Shown: piece by piece, positions 10,701 to 22,616 of the stretch
How positions within the stretch are numbered: position 1 is the first letter of the stretch
How the letters are laid out: each line of letters starts with the position of its first letter
Assembly: GCA_007449985.2 (NCBI GenBank)
Contig: VIIQ02000071.1
Coordinates: forward strand, 406,370 to 470,369
Source of the DNA: Desmodesmus armatus
Taxonomy: Eukaryota; Chlorophyta; Chlorophyceae; Sphaeropleales; Scenedesmaceae
Length of the DNA: 64,000 bases
Reading direction: 5' to 3'
Position numbers and translations under genes: made by a program
The notes under the pieces: generated by a model
Told to the model about the DNA's origin: nothing
Seen by the model: the letters and a program-made list of their open reading frames with translations, nothing else
The model's database searches: none

Positions 10701-13700
10701 GTGAGTAGGTTGTTGCGAGTGGGCGCAAAGGATGGCTGATGCGGCATACTCCTGCTGCAGGCGCTGAAGAAACACCTCTAGGTGCACCGGACCCAGGAAG
10801 CCACACCTGCAGATAAAAACGCGGGTTGTCCCCAAGCAACACGGTGGCACCTGCAGATAATCAGGCAGGTGGTGCATGCTGTCCGGGAGGTGTGAATGTC
10901 AAGATAGGTGTTTGCAGTGCCTGCAGCAGGAGCATGCAGCCTCAGCCTTGCTGGGCTCCCTGCTGTCACCACACTAACAGCAGGGAGTCCAGCAAGGCTG
11001 AGGCAGCATACTCCTGCTGCAGGCACTGCAAACACCTACAGTCGCAGCGGGCACAGACACACACAACTGCAGATAATCAGACGGGTGGTGGATGCTGTGT
11101 GAGCGGGGGACAGGAGGTGGGTCGAGGGGGCGAGCACCGCCCACCGCCCCCCCCCCCCCCCCCCGCCCACACACGCCCCCCAAAGAAGCTGCATTCGGGG
11201 GCGGGGGAAGAAGGGGGGGGTGATGAGCGAAAAACCATAGGTGTGAGGCCTGCAGGACTGCAAGCCGCTGAATGTTCATGTGGTCGTTTGCACAGCAGTT
11301 TGTGGCTCACAAGGGGTGGTGGATGCTGTGTGAGCGGGGAACAGGAGGTGAGTCGAGGGGCCGAGCACCCTCCCCCTCCAAAGATGCGGCATTCTGAGGC
11401 GGGGGGATGGGGGTGTGAACAAAAAAACGTAGGTATGAGTCCTGCAGGTCTGCAGGCCGCTGAATTTTTATGTGGTCGGTTGCACAGCAGTTTGTGACTC
11501 ACAAGTGGTCAACCCCGGCATAGCCATCCGCACCTGAAGCCTGCACCCAGTGCATCGCTTGTCTCCTTCCTGACGGTCACACTGGCATCATTCAGGTTTA
11601 GCCGTTCAATGGCTGCTGCTAAACCCTCGTACTCGTCAGCTGAGGCAGGGTATAGACCTGCGACACAGCAGCAGGTGGAAGCTGGCTGGCTCAGCATTGA
11701 TGAACCAGTGCCATGATGGGACCGTGCACTCCTCAAACAGCCTGAGAGTTCAGGGGTGTTGCAGGGGAAGCAGCGCTGTTATATGCTATTGAGCGGGTCC
11801 TGCCTTCCCTCTGACCCAGTTGCGGCCCTCGCAAAGCAATTAATTTCTTACATGGCCCCTTGTCCGCCCAGTTTTTCTTTGGGCAGCGCACCGTCTCGGC
11901 TAGAACTGCACCCCATATTGGCGCAAGCCTCCTGTTCCTACAAGGCAAGCTAACAGAACATGGTACCAGCAAGGCCTGAACTCCCCATGGGTTTTGCTTC
12001 TATGGTTTGTTGCGGAGCGCTCCGCTAGCCCATGCTGATACAAGGCAAGACAGAACCCTTCGCCCGGCTGTCAACATGCGCACCTGCAAACACCATGGGC
12101 TTGACTGGCTTGAAGCCCGGCAGCGGCTGCACTGGGGGGTTCTTGGCCAGGTGCCAGGTGTCACCCACACGGCAGGCACTCACGTCCTTCACACCAGGAA
12201 TGATATAGCCAACCTGCAACACATGCAGACGTGCACATTGCAGACCAGGTGACTGGCTGAATGGTGTCGCTTGGAGCGGCACATACCTTACTGGCTGTTG
12301 GGCGTTCAAGCCCAGAGTAACAATACCTTGCCTGCGTGCCTGTTTGTTGGGGAAAGACAAATCAGTTGCCAACCTCTTGTTGTTGCTGTTGTGTCTCACC
12401 TGCCCTGTCAGCAGTTTGCCGGTGGGGTGGGGCTCTGGAGCCAGGATGCCAACCTGCACACACCACAGCATGTATCACAGATCAGCACCAATCATGATGT
12501 GATGATGCCAGTGTGGTGAACTCCACAGATGACATGTGGCGTCAACAACGACCCAGCAAACACAGATACGGCGTCACTGAGCAAACAACAGAAGTCTGGC
12601 GCCAAGAGGGAATCACTACGACGCCTGGCAGGCCACCCTCCCCCATTTGGTTCTGTCATTCCCTCACTCATTGAACCAGCCCTCACTCATTCAGCTCACC
12701 TCCAGGATGTCATACTGCTGCCCAGTAGACACTGCTGCCAGCTTGTCACCAGCAGCCAGTTGGCCATCCACCACAGCCACCAGGCACACAACACCCCTGT
12801 GGGTCAGGGACAGGCACAGGCAGGAGGACAACACCGCTATGATGTGTGTTGTAAACCAACAATCCCGCACAGCGCAGCAGATGAGGTCTGGTAGATGTGT
12901 TGCAGGCAGAGTCCCAGGCCAGATTGGAGGGAGTCAGCAGCTCTTAGGGAAGCAGGAATAAAGTCAAGCAGAACTGCTCTGGCAGTGCTAGTACAGCGCC
13001 CCACCTGTACTCATCATGGAAGGCATCATACAGCATCAGCCTGAGGGGTCCACACACGTCCCCACTGGGCGCAGGAATGCGCCTGTGCGACAAGTCAGCA
13101 GCAGCAGCAGCAGCAGCAGCAGTTGCAGGAGAAATCAAGGACTGCAGTGAGTTTGTGCAATGCAGCCATCATGCAGTGCTGTGGTGCGTTGTGGCTGCCC
13201 TGTGTTTGGCACTGGGGTCATGTCGTTGGCAGCACTCAGCCCCCCACAGCTATGCTACCAGTGCCCTGCCTTGGCTGCCTGATATGTTTCCAATTCATTT
13301 TTGTCATCTCTTGCCAACTGCACACCAGCCCCTTTGCCCCAAGGCTGCATGCAGCACACCCACAGCTGCACCCCCCCCCCCCCCCCCCTGTATGGTGCAC
13401 TCACTCGACAACTGCAGGCAGCACAGACTGCAGGCCCAGCCCAGTCTTAGCAGACACCTGAAGCACGCCTGTCAAGGAGACAACACACCATCAGCACAAG
13501 AAGCAAAACATGATCAGAGGGAATGCGCAACCGTCCCATGGCCCAGCTGAGCTGGGGAGGAGCCTTCCCAGCTGCGGATGGCGGTGGCAGGACTAGGTGC
13601 TGCACATACACATGCAACGTGCGGCACTCTGCATGCCTTGGTAGGGCGCCCCAAGGTCTGGCTGATGTGGAGCTCTTGCAAATTGAGCAGTCATCCTGGC

Positions 13701-16700
13701 ACTGGCTGGCTATCAGACAGGTTTGCAGCGGGGGCTGAGCCCAAACCAAGTGTGCTGTACGGTGCTGCGTAATGGGGTACGACAAGTGGAAGGCCCTTGG
13801 AGGCATCCTCATGAGCCCTTGGCTCGCTGGCTAGTGCTGAGGATGGGACCTTGTCCCCAAAATACTGTACTGTAATGATGACTGCAGCTAGGTGCCTGCA
13901 AAGCACAAGCAACATGCAGATCCCTACCCGCAGCCTGACTCAGGTAGTGCCGGCCTAGGTATCCCTAGCAGTACGACAGCAACAACATACCTTCTCTGAA
14001 GCACTGCGCACCACTTTCAACATACGCCCCCCCCCCCTGTCCCCTCCCCCACCCCCTCCCCCAAACCACACACATCAGACTATGTTGGCATGCCTGATAG
14101 ACTGCTTGCATGTGACTTGCATGATCATAGTATGCTAGCTACTCAAGTAATCCCTGCGCCAACACAAGCACGTACCTGCTGGGTCTATGTCGAATGTAGC
14201 CACCATCTGTTCCGTTGCTGCCTCAGGGTCTGCTGAGGGTAGGTCCACCTTGTTCAGCACAGGCAGCAGCAGCAGGTCCTGCTCAAACGCAAGGTAGAAG
14301 TTGGCAACAGTCTGCAGGGAAGCGCAGGAACACACAGCAGCGCCAACAGACAACTGGGGACAGGCTAGTAGCGCATTCTGGGTCACAGTGTGGTTGTTTT
14401 CTGTAATCCTGAGAGGTGTGGTTATCCAAATGGGCACGGCGGCTGGCAGTCGCTACCAGGGCTGTGCTGAGTGCAGCCATGCGCACACAGCCTGTACGGC
14501 CAGTTGTCTGCATGACACAAGCCGCCGCACGAGCACAGTGTTGCAAGCACAGCGGTGTACAGCCGGTGCTGGGGACAGACCAATGCTGGTGCTGTCAATG
14601 TGCTGCAGCCACACCAAAAGCACGGAAATAGCGCCTCAGATGCCCCAGACAGTCTGAATGCAGCCTGTAGCTAATCTGAACCGTCTGAATGGGATCTGAA
14701 ATGATTTGAAAATGTTGGGTTACCAGAGTGCTGGGCAGCCTACCTGTGCCTGCACGCCTTGGCTGGCGTCCACCAGCAGCAGGGCACCCTGACAGGCAGC
14801 CAGGCTACGAGACACCTGGCAGCAGGGGGGAGGGGCAGCACCATGGGACAGACACACTTCAGCCAGGGGGCTATGCCATGCTGAAGGCATGTATCGTGGT
14901 TACGCAGCAAGGCGCATGGAAACTGGAAGTAGGTTGGGGTGCTGCCTACAGTGCGGAAGACCTGACCTGTACACTACTGCAGCTGGTTCAGGAGCTTTGG
15001 CAGCTTTGGCTGGGCACCCCCAAGCCACTATCTACCGTATATCTAGGCTTAGGACAACCCGGCCCTGCACTGCGCACCCTCCCAGCTGCCCCCCCCCCCA
15101 CCCCTGTCACACCTCGTAGCTGAAGTCGACATGTCCCGGTGTGTCTATGAGGTTGAGCAGGTAGTGCTGCCCGTCAGTGTGTTGGTAGACCAGGGAAGCA
15201 CTCTGGGCCTTGATGGTGATGCCACGCTCACGCTCAACCTGCGGCAGGCGCAAACAGCAGCAGCGGCAGCAGCAGCAGCAGCAACCGCAGCAGCAGCAGC
15301 AGCAGTCGACACGCGCATTTGGGTGATGCTGCGCTCATGATCAAGTGACAAAGACACTGGCAATGACAGCAGCGATCATTGTTATAACCAATGTAGTGCA
15401 GCGAGGGGGGCAGCCTGCCAAACCAGCCAACACATGCGCTATTTGTTGGCAGCCAACTTGAACAGGAGCCAGCGCAAAGGGACGCAGTGCATGGGTGAAC
15501 TTGGGGGCAATATGGGGTCAGGGTCTTGCTCGACCCTCCAGCCCTCGCCTTCTGCTGCGGGTGTTTGACGCTTGTCATGAAAACTGGCAAAACATGCACC
15601 TGACATCCCTCCCCCATCACGCCCAGGAGCAGCAGCATGGCATGTGCGTTGAGACAGTTGCAATTCCCTCTCAATCACCCTCCTCACCCCCTCCCCGCAG
15701 GGACCCCACTGCATGCGTGCCCCCCACTCCCTCGCCCCCCACACATGCCCCTTGCGCTGTCCGATGCATTCATGTGTTCCTAGAAACACAGTCTCACCTG
15801 CAGCTTGTCGAGGTACTGGGGCCGTGACCCAACAGGGACTGCGCCTGTCATCTGCATTAGTCGGTCAGCCAGGGTGGACTTGCCATGGTCGATGTGCGCG
15901 ATGATGCAGAAGTTCCTGAGCATGGTGTAACATCGGCGGCACAGCATACATATCATGGTCAGGCATACATTGAGTACATGTTGCACCTGCGCCCCAGAAT
16001 GCATCACCCCCACCGTCACAACCCTCGCCCTCCGGCATTCTGGTGTACAACTGGCAGATCACAGGCAGAATTTGCTGTTGAGTGGCAAGGCAAACCCTCA
16101 ATGGAAAGCACAAGACTCAAACGGCAGCTGCTCACTGCCGGTGTCAACGCCACACATAACAATAAATGGAAATTGTCAACATGCCTCCCACCTTATTCTC
16201 TCTGGCGGGAACATGTCCGGAGTGAACCCTCCACGAACAAACCCGGTTGCAGGGCCTCCCTGACTGCTGCTGGTATTGCTGCTGGTGCTGAACGCGGCAT
16301 GGCCTGTGCTTCTGCTGCATTTGCCGGCAAAACAATGTGGCTGCTGATGCGCCACCCATGGCCATGGGCTGCTGCTGCGGCTGCTACTGTGGCTCAGCCT
16401 AGTCAACAATGTGGGCCAGGTTGTCGAGTGCTGCTGCTGTGTGTTGACGGATTCCTGCTGCTGCCGCTGCTGCTGTTGGTCCTGCTGCTGCTGCTGGTGG
16501 TGGTGGTGGTCCTGCCAGTGCACTGTGTTGCTTGCACCAAGCGGGCAAAGCAGTCCAGCGGCGGGTGTCGGCAGGGTCCCAGGGAGAGGCAGCTGGCGTT
16601 GCTGGTTTCCCAGTGCATCACAGGAGTGCTGCTGAGTCCACAGCTGTTCTGGCAGCAGTTGCTGTGCCAGCCTGTCGGGGCAGCGGGGCGGTTGCTGCTG

Positions 16701-16841
16701 CTCAGGTTGTGGTGAGGTTGCTGCATGGGGCTGCACGGTATGGATTTGACTGCAAAGGTGAGTCAAAGCTCTGGACACAGCTGAGTTTGCATACCCAAAT
16801 AGGAAGTTGCTGCAACTGATCTGAGGCAGCTGAGGCAGCAT
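7714..16841 (-). CDS. GUF1: Mitochondrial translation factor GUF1 (EF4/LepA family), 16 exons
   Basis: Ribosome-associated GTPase that remodels stalled translating ribosomes; the sequence RPQYLDKLQ and the C-terminus favour the mitochondrial GUF1 branch over chloroplast LepA. Exons: 16841-16192, 15915-15798, 15238-15113, 14815-14744, 14311-14176, 13468-13405, 13082-13005, 12796-12700, 12453-12400, 12213-12084, 11657-11534, 10182-10011, 9691-9309, 8890-8778, 8533-8451, 7911-7714. Phases agree and the sum is 866 codons. Motifs: FPPERIRNF then G1 AHIDHGKST (about residues 222-230), [11 protein letters not shown] (G2), DTPGHVDF (G3, about 287), LNKVDLP (G4, about 342), [13 protein letters not shown] (domain IV/V), YASFDYEEG, and the LepA-specific C-terminus [20 protein letters not shown]. 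The N-terminal exon is a Gln/His/Ser-rich presequence of about 215 residues; its start at 16841 is uncertain. Exon 13 carries a Gly/Ser/Ala insertion. Exons 12 and 14 have half-copies in upstream introns. Confidence 0.93.
9041..9106 (-). repeat. Half-copy of GUF1 exon 14 with acceptor
   Basis: In intron 13, upstream of exon 14 in the direction of transcription, a decayed copy of the exon's first 65 bases follows an acceptor-like CAG; it would read like [17 protein letters not shown] against [17 protein letters not shown] in the exon. It has no matching donor. Just upstream lie small inverted repeats (CACACCTGGATTGT near 9104 against ACAATCCAGGTGTG near 9189, and a 13-base palindrome at about 9209-9240). 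Confidence 0.75.
10183..11533 (-). repeat. GUF1 intron 11: array of partial exon 12 copies
   Basis: Intron 11 holds at least five copies of the 5' part of exon 12 together with its 3' splice site. Acceptor-like boundaries lie near 10268, 10369, 10537, 10637 and 10807, against the true exon start at 10182. The copies ending near 10537 and 10807 are the longest and still read like [12 protein letters not shown]; others keep only the first 20-40 bases. None reaches the exon's donor. A separate tandem pair of about 215-220 bases occupies 11080-11510, and a hairpin at 10908-11035 is built from the same exon sequence. Confidence 0.85.
10908..11035. repeat. 59-base inverted repeat inside GUF1 intron 11
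   Basis: Arms 10908-10966 and 10977-11035 are complementary over 59 bases with three mismatches, separated by a 10-base loop (CACCACACTA). The arms contain a version of the exon 12 stretch that codes for LQQEYAAS, so the hairpin comes from a head-to-head duplication of an exon copy. Confidence 0.85.
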
Positions 16842-17165
16842 GATGGACAATCGATCCACAAGACAGTGCAGCCAGCCAATAAATGAGTTCTTCCAAAGCT
16901 TCAACACTTGTTTCATGCAAGAATACAAAGCATCATCGACATATTGATGACTGATGACCGTTGCAAGCAAAAGCAGCAGCGGAGGTAAGGCACACATGTG
17001 CAATGCTACCAGTTGACTCAGTGCTACGCAGCGTATTTTGTTTTGTGGCCAAAGATGCATGCTCCCCCATTGGGCGGGATGTGCTGTTGTGATTGCGAGG
17101 CTGGCACAGGTCTCCTTCATAAGCTCTAGCAAACACATTTTCAATTGCAGTATCCACATTTGATT
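16842..17165. promoter_or_regulatory. Divergent promoter region, GUF1 and propeller protein
   Basis: About 320 bases separate the assumed GUF1 start (minus) from the start codon at 17166 (plus). The two genes are head to head, so this stretch should hold both promoters. I see no canonical TATA box or named element; assignment rests on position only. Confidence 0.4.
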
Positions 17166-20100
17166 ATGATTGCGCTGCTATTGCTGCTGCTCAGCGGCTG
17201 GGGAGCTCAGGGAGAGGTGAGGGGTGGGACACAAGTGGTCCCACAACAGCAATGGTTGGCATCTGATCTCCTTGCAGCACCAGGACCCTGCTGTTTTCTC
17301 AAATCAATTTTGCCGGATGGTGTGCTTGTTAACCGCCTTTCACACCATGTAATAATCCCCTGCACTTCTGTCCCTGCCCTCGTTCGGTTGCAGACCCCTC
17401 CAGCAAACCCAACTGCCACACCAGCAACAGCAGCAACACTAGCAACCAGCAGCAGCATCAGTTTTGCTATCCATCTGCCTTATTGGATGACAACAGACCG
17501 CTCAGCAGATATAGCACTGAACTTCACAACAGCAGATGCAGCACAGCAGCAGCAGGAGGCCGCCCCCATCAGCTTCAGAGGCAAACCGCTTGAGTCCCTA
17601 TCCCTGCGCAAGGGATACTACCACGGCAACGTGGCAGTTGTGCGTTTTGGCGGGCAATACATCACTGCTGTCCGCAAAATCCAGTTCTACATCACCCCTC
17701 GGACGTCAGTTGCTGACTACCCCACTGACCCTGACCCCAGTAAGTCATCCTGCTTTGCTGACACCATCATCGGGGCCAAGGGAGCGGTGTAGATGCCCAG
17801 CACGCCTTGTGTGAATGCATTTCATGCACAGTATTGTCTCAGCATGCTCACCCTTTTGAGTCTGGCTTCCTTTCAATCTCAACCTCAACTGCACCACCAC
17901 CTCACAGCCCCCCAACCCTGTTGCGCCCGGGCCGCGTCCAGCAGCTGCCCAGCCGAGCTATATGCTGCAGGGCAACTTCAGCTTGCACTTGCAAGGGGCT
18001 CAGGGGCAGTGCTGTACCTTGCTGTGAGCAGCCCCGCAAAGCTTTAGTAGCAGCAGCATCCGTGGTTGCCCCCAGAGACATCTGGACCTTGTTGGACATG
18101 CATCTCAGCTGCGACGGACCCTGATTGCTGCTGCTGCTGCTGTGTTGGTGCTGCAGAGAAGAAGTGGATCAGTTGGTGGACCAACAGGATCAGCCTGTGC
18201 ACAGCAGATGCTGCCACACTGCAGCCCCAGGCCTGCACCAACTTTGACCCACGCAACTGGACCGACTGCATGTGGAATGCGGGCTTTGAGACACTAGGTG
18301 TGTTGGTACTAGACTGCATTCAACGTGTGCCTTGGGGAGAGGGGTTTTTGGAAGGAAGGCAGGCCAATCGTTGTTGGGCAACGTCAGCAGTGTCACTGGT
18401 GCGGTTGTCATGGTGGCATCTTGTCAGGTTGAAGCGGCTTCAACTCACTCCAACATCAGGCACAGTCATCCCTCTGCCCCACCCACTGATACTCTCTACA
18501 CACCACCACCGCCACCACGCACTAATCGCAACACAACCACACCGCACCCCCTTAAACCCCCCCCCCCCACACACACACACACACCTCCACCCTCTACAGG
18601 CCCAGAGGACCCCCGCCTTATCATCTGGCCCAGCAAGGGCCTCTTCATCATGTTCAACAGCAAGCCCTGGCCCATCAACCCCGCCGGCACCAAGCCCGCA
18701 GACACGCAATGCGCAGGACCCTGGGCGCAGCAGCCCTACCTCATGCCCCTCACAGCGTACACCAGCCCCCAGCCCCCGCAGCAGCCGCCGCCGCAGCAGC
18801 AGCAGCAGCAGCAGGGTGACCCCTGGGTCCAAGGCATCATCCGGCTGCAGTACCTGCCACCGGAGTTGCAGGGTGCTGGGGCCAGGCAGCGCTGGAGCGG
18901 CTGCAGAAGGCACACGGGGGGTCGGGGCCTGTCCTGCACAAGCAGAAGAACTGGAACCCCTTCATATACAAGGACCAACTCTACTTCTCACAGGTGCATG
19001 GGAGGGCAGGGATGGGGGCGGGGGGTTTTCAAATTGGGCGTGAAGGCGTTTTGGGGGGTGGTGCTCACAGCAGATCTGGCATTGTCCTGACAAGCAGGAG
19101 GACTGGAACGTTTCATGAGTGGGGATGACCCCTACTTTGTGCAGGTGCGTGGGGTTGATAATACTGGTGGGGTCACGTCCTAGAAAGAGGCACGCAATGT
19201 TTGTGGACATGATCACGGGATCCAGCATCTGTTGATGCTGCCTCTGTTGTTGCTGTCTGCTGCTGTGGGTGCTGTCGCTCACGGTGTCGCTGCTGCTGCT
19301 GCTGCTGCTGCCATCCAGGCCTTCATGCCCCACGTTGTGATCAAGCCGGAGCCGGATGGCACCTGCACCAGGGTTCACGTGACAGATGGCCTGCCCTTTG
19401 CCGCCCTGCCGGCCAAGCCGCGGGGCAACACGCAGGCTGTGCTGCTGCCTGCAGCGCTCACTGGCCTCAGCAGGGCTGTGTACCTTGGCATCGTGCACAC
19501 TGAAGTGGACCGGAAGTATGAAAACTACTTCTATCAGATGGAGGTGAGGCTGGGTGGCACGGTGGCTGAGGAGTCAATGCAGGATTTGTCAGCTCTGTGA
19601 AAGGGGAATGGTGACATTTCGTTCCGATGAAAGGAGTCGAAACGATTGAGTAGGCTGGGCGGCGTGGAGCCAGCTTCCTGTTGCGGCTTGCGCATCATGC
19701 GAGCCCCAGCCTGTCATCTCCTGCACGTGCAGTTCTTGCGCCTGCCACTTACATAGGCATGGACCTGCACCGCACTTGTCCGTTCCCCTGACACCTGTCA
19801 TCAACACCTAGACACTTTGCAACTGCAGCCATGCAGCCCTGCCTGGTGCCTGTCGTCAACCCACGCTGCTATATAAAGTATCCTGGCAGGTATAGGGGAA
19901 ACTGCAAGCTTGTACATTCAGTCACACCTGGCCCCTGTCCTGAACACATGTCTGTCCCTGCCCCTGCCCCTGCCCCCACCACTGCTGTCCACAGGCTGAG
20001 CCGCCGTTTGCCATCACCGCAGTGTCGGCAGTGCTGCCGCTGGTGCCCGGCAAGCACCCGCGTGTGCCGGCATGGGACCACATCAGCTTCCCGCTTTCCC

Positions 20101-20609
20101 TGCAGCTGCTAGAGGACACCAACCAGGTGCGCAGCTGTGTTGCTGCAGGCTTGTGTCATCATATCTACACCACTCAGACTCCAACTCGTTGAGTGATGAC
20201 GGCGTACCCTGCAGCGGGGCTTCTCATATGTTGAACGCATCTCAAACGCAACATGGCATCACATGTGTAGCACACTGTTTGGGTCCTCAGTGTGTGCTGC
20301 TGGGCTTCGTTAAATGCTGTTGCCTGTTTGTGACACCAGGTGCTTATCGGCTACGGCAGCGGGGACCAGGTCCCCCGCGTCAAGCTCATGCCCTTGGGGG
20401 AGGTCCTGGCACTGTTTGATGCTCAGCAGCAGCAGCAGCAGCAGGCGAGCGCCGCGACAGATGGAACGCTGGGTGGGAAGCTAGCAGGGAAGCTCAGCGC
20501 CAACAACCTCAGCCCGCGCGCGCAAGCGGCAGCAACGGCGGCTGTGGCAGCTGTAGAGGAGGCGATAGGGGTGCTGCCTGCAACAGCGGCGGCTGCTTCT
20601 GCTGGGTGA
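17166..20609 (+). CDS. Secreted five-bladed-propeller carbohydrate-active protein (beta-mannosyltransferase/GH130-like)
   Basis: Predicted secreted or Golgi-lumen protein of about 557 residues. Exons: 17166-17216, 17394-17739, 17908-18023, 18159-18297, 18600-18993, 19319-19543, 19995-20126, 20340-20609. Exon 1 is a signal peptide (MIALLLLLLSGWGAQGE); an ATG at 17145 in frame would add seven residues. The core motifs in order are EDPRLIIWP, KNWNPFIYKDQLYFSQ, MPHVVIKPE, GNTQAV with YENYFY, AEPPFAIT, and YGSGDQ with VKLMPLGEVL. The set EDPR, NWxPF, PHxV, GxTxA, YGxxD is shared by beta-1,2-mannosyltransferases and GH130-type phosphorylases; the donor or substrate cannot be told. The tail is Ala/Gln-rich. 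Exon 5 needs one extra base near 18880 (a four-G run) to keep the frame between PPELQGAG and LQKAHGGSG. A decayed copy of the end of exon 5 lies in the next intron at 19081-19144. Confidence 0.65.
19081..19144 (+). repeat. Half-copy of exon 5 end with donor
   Basis: The stretch resembles the last 65 bases of exon 5 (about 18930-18993), keeping AAGCAG-AACTGGAAC and the CAG/GTGCGTGG donor context, but is frame-broken. It lies in the intron downstream of the real exon and has a donor without an acceptor. Confidence 0.7.
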
Positions 20610-22616
20610 CTGCTGTTGAGCAGCAGCAAGAGATTATGTGCTGTCACCGAGCCACGTCACTCCACACACCAGCAGCACCCTCAGCACCCTCAGCAGCAGT
20701 GATACCTCGCACAGCCAAGCAAGGGTGCATTGGCGGCAGGCGGCAGCAACTTGCCAGGCGCCAGTTATGCCTTTGTCGTTGACCGGGTTCTACACCATAT
20801 GGCTTCTGGACTGCATGCCCTCGCACGCGTGACACTACCACATTGATCGTTCCCCACTGCGTGCACCATTGTTTTATTGAGTGATACCTACAGTGCAGTT
20901 GGTTGCTTACAGCGCTCGGGATGAGTGATCTTATGCCAACCTGTGTGTTGTCCTGAAGCCAGGTTGGCTGACAGTGCAGCCTTGTGACATGGCTGATGCA
21001 TTTTGGGTCTGGATGTTGGATTTCATCATGTACTTTCCATTGTTGCGCAAACGCACTGCTTGTTTCGTGAGCAAGCTTGCTGCTGCTGTGTATCGGGGCG
21101 ACCCGCATGCACTACTTTTTCGTAAGCAAGCTTGCTGCTGCTGTGTATGCGAAGTTGCTTTTTGCTCACGACACTCGTGTGGTTGGCACGGTGGTCGAGC
21201 TGTTCGATCAGTTGAAACCAACCGCGGCCTTGTTTGGGTCATGGCTGGCAGGCCACACCAGGGCCAGTGCGCCGTGAGCAATCTGGGTGTTATCACTGCA
21301 TGTACGTTGTGTGTTGTGTCTCAAGCACGGCTGTTTGTTAGAGTTGCTCTTTCCATGAGCATTGTCCCTCGGCTACATGCAAGCATGCAGGGTGGCCACC
21401 TAGTCACAGACTGATTGACGTTTGGCACACACCACCGCTGTGCGGTGGGTTTCATTGCACTTGGTTGGGGTAAATCTCCTCCACATGCATACTGTTGATC
21501 GCGGCAGCTGATACATCTGTCGCACACATGGGGTGCCGGTGCAGCTGGGTGTGCGGCTTACAGCTGCAGTGTCAAAGCGCCCATGCTATCCTAGTGCGCA
21601 GGCCCTCAACACCTGTTACGTGAGCTGGCATGGGTCCGTCACGCGTAAGATGCAGCTGGTGGTTGTTGTGGGGCCCACATTATTGAGCTCGAGTTGTTGT
21701 TGCCACACTTGCTGTATCAAATGTCACACAGTACCTAGCTCAACCTTGGGTTCCGTGCTGGGCCTTCCGGTAGTTATTGGGGATGTGTGCTTTAGCCCCC
21801 TGTTGATGCAAGGTTGGCCTATTGCTAGAGAGTGAGGGATATGTAACAACAGTGACTGAGTGAGGTTGCACGGCAGTCTCGCAAAGTGACGCTGAGACTG
21901 TGTTCCCTAGGGGCACTGTCACCTCGCCAGCACCTGGTGGACAGTGGGGTCCCACAGGTACAACAACATCGTGTCTTGCCAGTCAAAGCACACCATTAGG
22001 TACTTTAGAGTGGACCTGTAATCTGTCGCTCTCCAGTTCACATCTCAGCAGCAACCCAGGGACTGTCGATCACGCTCAAGGCTGCACCGGCGGCCAAGCA
22101 GTAGGTGTCGGAGACTGATGGCCTGATAAAAGCTGGTTGGTTGCCTGCATCACGAAGCAGCATCGCTGTGTCAGGAAAAAGTACGAAAAATGACGCGGGC
22201 TTCCACTAAGCCCTAGCACCTTGGCCAAGCTGAAAGAGCTGTTGACTGTGTATTTTTGTTTTTTGAGTAGGCGGGTGCAGGTGATGGGCTGAGTTTCTTT
22301 TTGGACCTTACGTACTCAGGGTTGCAGCTCACCTGGCCACCAGCTCATTTTCTTCAAGCATCTAGACATTAATATTGATAAAAAAGTGTGTTTATGCCGC
22401 CACAAGCATGCCAGGGCGCGATCAGCACTTCATAATCACTTTGGCGCCCCCGCTTGCTGGTGAGCGACGGTGATAGCTACACTGAATTGAAATGATCGAA
22501 ACAAACTCTTGTCACAAAGACCAATATCCGGTGTCTGCTGACACTCTGCTGTCCCTGCTGCGCATGCTGCTGCTGGTCCAGTGGGCCTACCAGGTCCGAA
22601 AAGTCAGGAGTTCTCA
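20610..22616. other. Intergenic stretch without recognisable gene
   Basis: No coding exon could be supported on either strand. A direct repeat of about 28 bases (GAGCAAGCTTGCTGCTGCTG core) occurs at about 21068-21093 and 21126-21148. The last few hundred bases probably include the promoter and an unrecognised first exon of the BTB-like gene. Confidence 0.5.
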
